NCBI GenBank assembly: GCA_020722625.1
Contig: DYKK01000103.1
Span: 1,166-9,937, forward strand
Origin: Anaeromyxobacter dehalogenans
Lineage (GTDB): Bacteria; Myxococcota_A; UBA9042; DTJE01
Direction of reading: 5' to 3'
DNA length: 8,772 bases
Shown here: positions 5,072 to 8,772 of the stretch, one piece after another
Numbering within the stretch: position 1 is the stretch's first letter
Layout of the letters: each line of letters opens with the position of its first letter
The notes under the pieces: model-generated
Database searches by the model: none
Seen by the model: the letters and a program-made list of their open reading frames with translations, nothing else
What the model was told of the DNA's origin: nothing
Position numbers and translations under genes: made by a program

Positions 5072-6997
5072 GTGAAGACCATTCGCGCATCGTGGGTGGC
5101 GGCCGGCCTGGGCGCCATGGTGCTCGCGACCTCCCCGGATGCCGGGGCGGACCTCGCGCGCTTCGATCTGGCCGGACGCCTGTACACCAAGTGGCTGTAT
5201 CGCAACAACGACAGCCAGGGGGTCCTGTCGTACGGCAACCCCTTCTGGCCGGACGACATCGCGGGCGACAACGGGGTGGGCACGGAGTTCGAACTCCAGG
5301 TCTTCGGGCGGGTCTCGCCCCGGGTGCAGGCGTACGCGCGCTTGCAGAGCCGCTTCGGGGAGATGTGGCAGGACTGGTGGGAGTCGGGCGAGCGCAAGTA
5401 CGGCGGCGAGGTGAACACGTCCGGGGACTCGCTCGGGATGAACCGGGCGTCCTACATCAAGTTGCGCGGGACGTGGGTGCGCGCCAGCATCCCGTTCGCA
5501 CAGGGGTGGACGAACTCGGTCACGGTGGGGTCGTCGGACCTCGGGATGTTCAACCCCTGGACCATCGGGAAGGTGCGCTACATTGACCGGGACAACGGCA
5601 AGGGGGTCTTCGTCGCGGGCGTGGTCGGCGGGGGGATCGTGTCGTACGACCTCGCGGCCATCGCGCTGCCGAAACTGTACGTGGGCCCCTGGTGGAGCAC
5701 AGGGATCGGGGACCCGTCCCTGACCCGCCCCTTCTACAGCCAGGACTGGGCGTACGGGGCCAGGGTGGTCGCGGCCCCGGACGTCGGGACCTTCACGCTC
5801 GTCTCGACCCTGACGAACGACGTCGAGGTGGACAGGACCGACCCGGACGCGGTGGGGTCGCCGTACGGGTCGTGCGTGGACGAGCTGGGCAACCCCATCG
5901 CCGGGTGCTCCTGGGACCACGCGGTGGACTACTACTCGCGATACCTGAACTCGGTGACCACGCTGGAGGCCCAGGTCGAGCCCCTGGACTGGCTGAGCGC
6001 GAACCTGCTCGCCGGGGTCTCGGTCGGGCGTCTGGATCCGCGGTTGACCGCGAACGGGGTTGCGGACAACCAGGGGGTGTCGCCGGTGGTGTACAAGGAC
6101 ACCACGGACGTGGCGGTGCGGGTCCGGGCCGAGGCCGCGGACCCGTTCGGGGTGGGGCTGTCCCTGCGCGCGGAGTCCTTCTACATCGGACCGGAGTGGA
6201 ACTCGATCTTCGGGGCGAGGCGCGAGGCGGACGTCCTGCTGACCGACGGCCTGATCGAGGGGGGGCAGTTGCCGACCCTGAACCTCGCCAACGAGTTCGT
6301 GGACTTCGATGAGCCGTTCGTGGAGTCGTGCATCGGATGGTACGGGGGGACCCTGATCGCAGACTTCGCGAGCGGCCCGGTAGACCTGTCCCTGGAGGGA
6401 ACCTACATCGGGTACGCCACGAACCGCCAGAACCGCGATGTGGACAAGGTGTATCCAGACTTTCTTCACAGCGATGGTTATACGGACGTGGACCTGTACG
6501 ACTACGCGAACTCGACGGACCGGGGCCGGGACCCGCGCAGCGTGTATCGCCGCAACCAGGACCGCCGGACGGGGATCGGGGTCCTGCGGGCGAAGGTCGC
6601 CTTCGATGCGTTGCAGGGCCTTGACGTGGCCTACAAGGGGAAGGTGATCTTCGACAAGGACTACCGGAGCCACACCACGGAGGACGATGACTACACCGGG
6701 CTGATCACGACGCAGCGCCTCGCGGTCGGGCTCGGGGTGATCCCGGGTCTGCGGGTCGAGGTCGGCGGCCAGATGGACTGGTGGCGCGAGGACCGCCGCA
6801 AGGGGACGCTCGAGCAGGGGTACGGAAACGACCGCACCTGGAAGGGCAAGGGGTTCGCCGGGCTGTCGTGGGAATACGAGGGGCTGCGGTTCAGATATTA
6901 TTTCGAATATTTGTATAAGGAACAGGTCCGGGAGCGCGAACCGGACCAGACGTGGAAGGTGTTCCGGTCCAAGGCGTCGCTGGAGGTGGCGTGGTGA
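5072..6997 (+). CDS. Outer-membrane beta-barrel (porin-like) protein of unrecognised family
   Basis: This protein has 641 residues and starts with GTG. The signal peptide is about 1-26 (MKTIRASWVAAGLGAMVLAT, then PDAGA before D27). The mature part has the alternating polar/hydrophobic strands and Tyr/Trp/Asp-rich turns of a transmembrane beta-barrel. It ends FRSKASLEVAW, a last strand with a terminal aromatic residue as used by the BAM assembly machinery. No TonB box, plug domain or haem-binding CxxCH is present, so it is neither a TonB-dependent receptor nor a porin-cytochrome. Likely extracellular loops include 252-284, with a cysteine pair C268/C279, and an acidic, tyrosine-rich stretch of about 457-495. 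Length and strand content suggest a barrel of 16 or more strands; this is an estimate. The gene follows the DOMON gene by 20 bases and overlaps the lipoprotein gene by 4, so the barrel probably works with both. It could be a ligand channel or an adhesin-like scaffold. Confidence 0.78.
   Translation: MKTIRASWVAAGLGAMVLATSPDAGADLARFDLAGRLYTKWLYRNNDSQGVLSYGNPFWPDDIAGDNGVGTEFELQVFGRVSPRVQAYARLQSRFGEMWQDWWESGERKYGGEVNTSGDSLGMNRASYIKLRGTWVRASIPFAQGWTNSVTVGSSDLGMFNPWTIGKVRYIDRDNGKGVFVAGVVGGGIVSYDLAAIALPKLYVGPWWSTGIGDPSLTRPFYSQDWAYGARVVAAPDVGTFTLVSTLTNDVEVDRTDPDAVGSPYGSCVDELGNPIAGCSWDHAVDYYSRYLNSVTTLEAQVEPLDWLSANLLAGVSVGRLDPRLTANGVADNQGVSPVVYKDTTDVAVRVRAEAADPFGVGLSLRAESFYIGPEWNSIFGARREADVLLTDGLIEGGQLPTLNLANEFVDFDEPFVESCIGWYGGTLIADFASGPVDLSLEGTYIGYATNRQNRDVDKVYPDFLHSDGYTDVDLYDYANSTDRGRDPRSVYRRNQDRRTGIGVLRAKVAFDALQGLDVAYKGKVIFDKDYRSHTTEDDDYTGLITTQRLAVGLGVIPGLRVEVGGQMDWWREDRRKGTLEQGYGNDRTWKGKGFAGLSWEYEGLRFRYYFEYLYKEQVREREPDQTWKVFRSKASLEVAW
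6982..6986 (+). promoter_or_regulatory. Ribosome binding site that fixes the GTG start at 6994
   Basis: GGAGG lies seven bases before GTG at 6994 and sits within the last codons of the beta-barrel gene. The GTG overlaps that gene's TGA (GTGA). An in-frame ATG at 6952 would spoil the signal peptide. Confidence 0.65.
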
Positions 6998-8613
6998 GGC
7001 GGGGCATCCTGGGGGTCCTGGGCATTCTGGCGACCGTGATGGACGGCTGCGGCCTGGAGGGACCGGTCGTCAACGTGGCGACGCGGGACCGGAGCACCCT
7101 GATCCCGGGCGCCTCGGACAACCTCGTCGTCGGGCGCGTCCCGGGGGCCCCGGCCGGGACCGAGGTCCGGCTGTTCCAGGGGACCGGGGGCGAGGTCCCG
7201 GAGGCGACGGGCTCGGTCGGGACCTGGGACGAGCCGCTCGCGGCGCCGTGCGGTGCGGGCGCCTCGTGCGCGCGGATCGACGGTTGCCGGTGGTCCGGGG
7301 GGCACGCGCTCCCGGGCGTCACGAACGGCGCCCCGGTGCCGGCCGACGTCTTCGCGATCCACCTGCCGGGGACGTCGGCGTACCGCAACCTGCGCGTGGA
7401 CGCGCGCTGGCCCGGGGCGCACCGGATCGGGCTGGTCCCGGTGGTCGAGCGCCAGGTGTCGGTCCTGGACCCGGAGGGGTGCTTCCTGGTCGGGGACGAC
7501 CCGGCCCAGTCCGCGCTCGACGCGGCGGGCACGGTCGCGAGCCTCGTCCTGATGGGCAAGGCCCTCGCTGAGGGCCAGGCCCTCGCGTCCATCCCGCCCG
7601 CGGTCGTGGCGCAGGTCGCGCGGGCGGTCCGCCAGTCCCAGGACCCGGACGTGACCGCGTTCGCGGTCCTGGTGGCGCGCCTGTCGGACGCGGCGGGGCA
7701 GATCCCCCCGGACCCGTGCGGGGTCGGGGCCGCGGGCGGGGCCGGGACGCCTCTGTATCCGTTCGCCGGGGCGCTTGCGGAGGGGGCGCGGGTGTGCGAC
7801 CTCGTGGACCCGGACTTCCTCAAGGCGTTCGCCCCGGACGTGACGCCGCTAGGATTCGCCGAGGCCCTGCTCGCGGCCGAGGCCTCGGTGCGCCAGTCCG
7901 TGCAAATCTGCTACGCCACGGACCGGATGCGGGTCGTCTTCCTGGCGGACCTGCGGCCTGGGGCCCTGGACGGCAACTGCGCGGCCGTGGACCCGTTCAA
8001 GTGGGCCGCGGACGCGCCGGGCAAGGCCGTGTATTTCACCGGCGGAGTCCACAAGACCACGCCGGTCTGCGGGCGCGACGGCACGCCCCCGGCCTGTCTG
8101 ACCCTGGCCCAGGTGGACGCCGCGAACCAGACCCTGGGGAACTGGGTCCCCAACGTCATCCCCATGTACGACGACGGGACGCACGGGGACGCGGTGCGGG
8201 ACGACCGGGTCTTCACCGTGGTCCTCGACCTGCCGTGGTTCGACCCGGCCCTGTCCGCGGACGGGCGTGGGGTGCGCATCGGGTACAAGTACACGTACGG
8301 CCTGCAAGGCCAGGGCTGGACCCAGACCGAGGAGTGGCCCGGGAACCAGCGGCTCCTCGAGATCGCGGACGTGAACGGGGACCACCTCGTGGTGCGGATG
8401 GACGCCTTCGGAGACGAGGCCACGAACAAGGACAAGGCGAACCTCCTGAAGCCGTCCAAGGGCGGCTGCGGCACGAACTTCTGGGAAAACGAGGTCCGCG
8501 CGGGCTGCGGCCACGACACACGCGAGCGGATGGTGGACACCGACGGCGACTGCCTGCCGGACGCCTGGCCCCGATCCCACACCGCCTCCCCGATCCTGGT
8601 GGATTGCCCGTAG
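6994..8613 (+). CDS. Predicted cysteine-rich lipoprotein with E-set/starch-binding-like segment and calcium-loop C terminus
   Basis: A protein of 539 residues not assigned to a known family as a whole. The N terminus MRRGILGVLGILATVMDGC looks like a lipoprotein signal with C19 as acylation site, although the lipobox VMDGC is imperfect (Asp at -2). Residue +2 is glycine, so retention at the inner membrane is not expected. Residues 25-165 are probably beta-rich with C86, C92, C98 and C163. Residues 170-235 look helical and alanine-rich. Residues 311-470 resemble an Ig-like/E-set carbohydrate-binding module: VVFLADL, AVYFTGG, MYDDGTHGD at 391-399, then VRIGYKYTYG and a tryptophan-rich TQTEEWPGN. 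The end has DTDGDCLPD at 515-523, a thrombospondin-type-3-like calcium loop (D515, D517, D519, D523). Fifteen cysteines in all suggest an oxidising compartment. As last gene of the operon it probably forms a surface or periplasmic complex with the barrel and the DOMON protein. An enzyme is not excluded, but no catalytic motif was recognised. Confidence 0.75.
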   Translation: MRRGILGVLGILATVMDGCGLEGPVVNVATRDRSTLIPGASDNLVVGRVPGAPAGTEVRLFQGTGGEVPEATGSVGTWDEPLAAPCGAGASCARIDGCRWSGGHALPGVTNGAPVPADVFAIHLPGTSAYRNLRVDARWPGAHRIGLVPVVERQVSVLDPEGCFLVGDDPAQSALDAAGTVASLVLMGKALAEGQALASIPPAVVAQVARAVRQSQDPDVTAFAVLVARLSDAAGQIPPDPCGVGAAGGAGTPLYPFAGALAEGARVCDLVDPDFLKAFAPDVTPLGFAEALLAAEASVRQSVQICYATDRMRVVFLADLRPGALDGNCAAVDPFKWAADAPGKAVYFTGGVHKTTPVCGRDGTPPACLTLAQVDAANQTLGNWVPNVIPMYDDGTHGDAVRDDRVFTVVLDLPWFDPALSADGRGVRIGYKYTYGLQGQGWTQTEEWPGNQRLLEIADVNGDHLVVRMDAFGDEATNKDKANLLKPSKGGCGTNFWENEVRAGCGHDTRERMVDTDGDCLPDAWPRSHTASPILVDCP

Positions 8614-8668
8614 CGCACACGGGCCTGTCCCAAATCCGCCATCGATTTCCGCAATTCTTCGAATAGAC

Positions 8669-8689
8669 ATGAAATTTGCTTCGTTTCAT
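8669..8689. repeat. Short AT-rich inverted repeat ATGAAA/TTTCAT
   Basis: ATGAAA at 8669-8674 is mirrored by TTTCAT at 8684-8689 around a nine-base loop. The stem is weak for a terminator. It could be a regulator binding site or chance in an AT-rich patch. Confidence 0.35.
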
Positions 8690-8703
8690 TTCACCACCCT
8701 GGG

Positions 8704-8725
8704 GCCGCGACTTCCAAGTCGCGGC
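8704..8725. repeat. Perfect GC-rich inverted repeat, possible dispersed palindrome or atypical terminator
   Basis: GCCGCGACTT at 8704-8713 is exactly mirrored by AAGTCGCGGC at 8716-8725 around CC. In RNA a nine-base-pair stem with a UCCA loop is expected. It lies 90 bases after the last stop of the envelope operon, a plausible place for a terminator. No T-run follows on either strand, so it is not a classic intrinsic terminator. Confidence 0.65.
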
Positions 8726-8772
8726 TGGCACGAAACCACGACATATCAAGGTGTTCCGTCGTGCTGCCGAGA

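Larger units (their letters stand above)
8614..8772. other. Non-coding tail after the envelope operon, with AT-rich patch
   Basis: No credible gene is visible in these 159 bases. Positions 8641-8690 contain 33 A/T of 50, against roughly one third in the genes around. The patch is followed by a perfect inverted repeat at 8704-8725. It may be the operon's 3' region, the promoter region of a gene beyond the window, or a junction. Confidence 0.6.

Noticed and set aside
5042..6673. Minus-strand frame of 543 codons opposite the beta-barrel gene
   Set aside because: GC-rich codon bias leaves antisense frames open; the translation is rich in Arg, Val, His and Pro without recognisable motifs.
5072..6997. 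Porin-cytochrome conduit or TonB-dependent receptor
   Set aside because: No CxxCH haem motifs occur in any of the three operon proteins, and the barrel has no TonB box or plug domain.
8704..8725. Classic intrinsic terminator
   Set aside because: The stem is good, but no T-run follows it on either strand, so it is reported as an inverted repeat instead.

Overview
This is a GC-rich window from a Gram-negative (diderm) bacterium. The diderm call rests on a predicted outer-membrane beta-barrel with an export signal and a C-terminal aromatic residue, next to a predicted lipoprotein. GC content and codon use (almost all third positions G or C), strong AGGAGG-type ribosome sites and extended -10 promoters of the form TGCTAGnnT would fit Myxococcota or related former Deltaproteobacteria. 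That placement is an inference with low confidence. No rRNA, tRNA, CRISPR array or transposase is visible.

Region 1 (1-2147, plus strand): a promoter-like leader, a hexameric-type glutamate dehydrogenase with all expected catalytic residues, and a HAD-superfamily phosphatase/mutase whose start codon overlaps the dehydrogenase stop (TGATG). Region 2 (2156-4052, minus strand): a two-gene operon of a thiolase-fold enzyme followed by its DUF35 (zinc ribbon plus OB-fold) partner. The thiolase-fold protein has glycine where the family's nucleophilic cysteine belongs. This recalls the steroid side-chain aldolase Ltp2-ChsH2(DUF35) and makes an aldolase or another non-thiolase activity a serious possibility. 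The two regions converge with only 8 bases between stop codons.

Region 3 (4221-8613, plus strand): a tight three-gene operon behind a good -35/extended -10 promoter. It encodes a secreted protein made almost entirely of a glucodextranase-like DOMON domain, a 641-residue outer-membrane beta-barrel of no recognised family, and a cysteine-rich predicted lipoprotein carrying an E-set/starch-binding-like segment and a calcium-loop-like C terminus. All three are predicted to leave the cytoplasm and none looks like an enzyme. The most economical reading is a cell-envelope complex that binds, and perhaps imports or exports, a carbohydrate-like ligand without SusC/SusD or TonB-dependent components. 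This is the best candidate for an undescribed system.

Region 4 (8614-8772): non-coding. It has an AT-rich patch with a small inverted repeat, then a perfect 10-base inverted repeat without a T-run, which may be a dispersed palindromic element or an atypical terminator.
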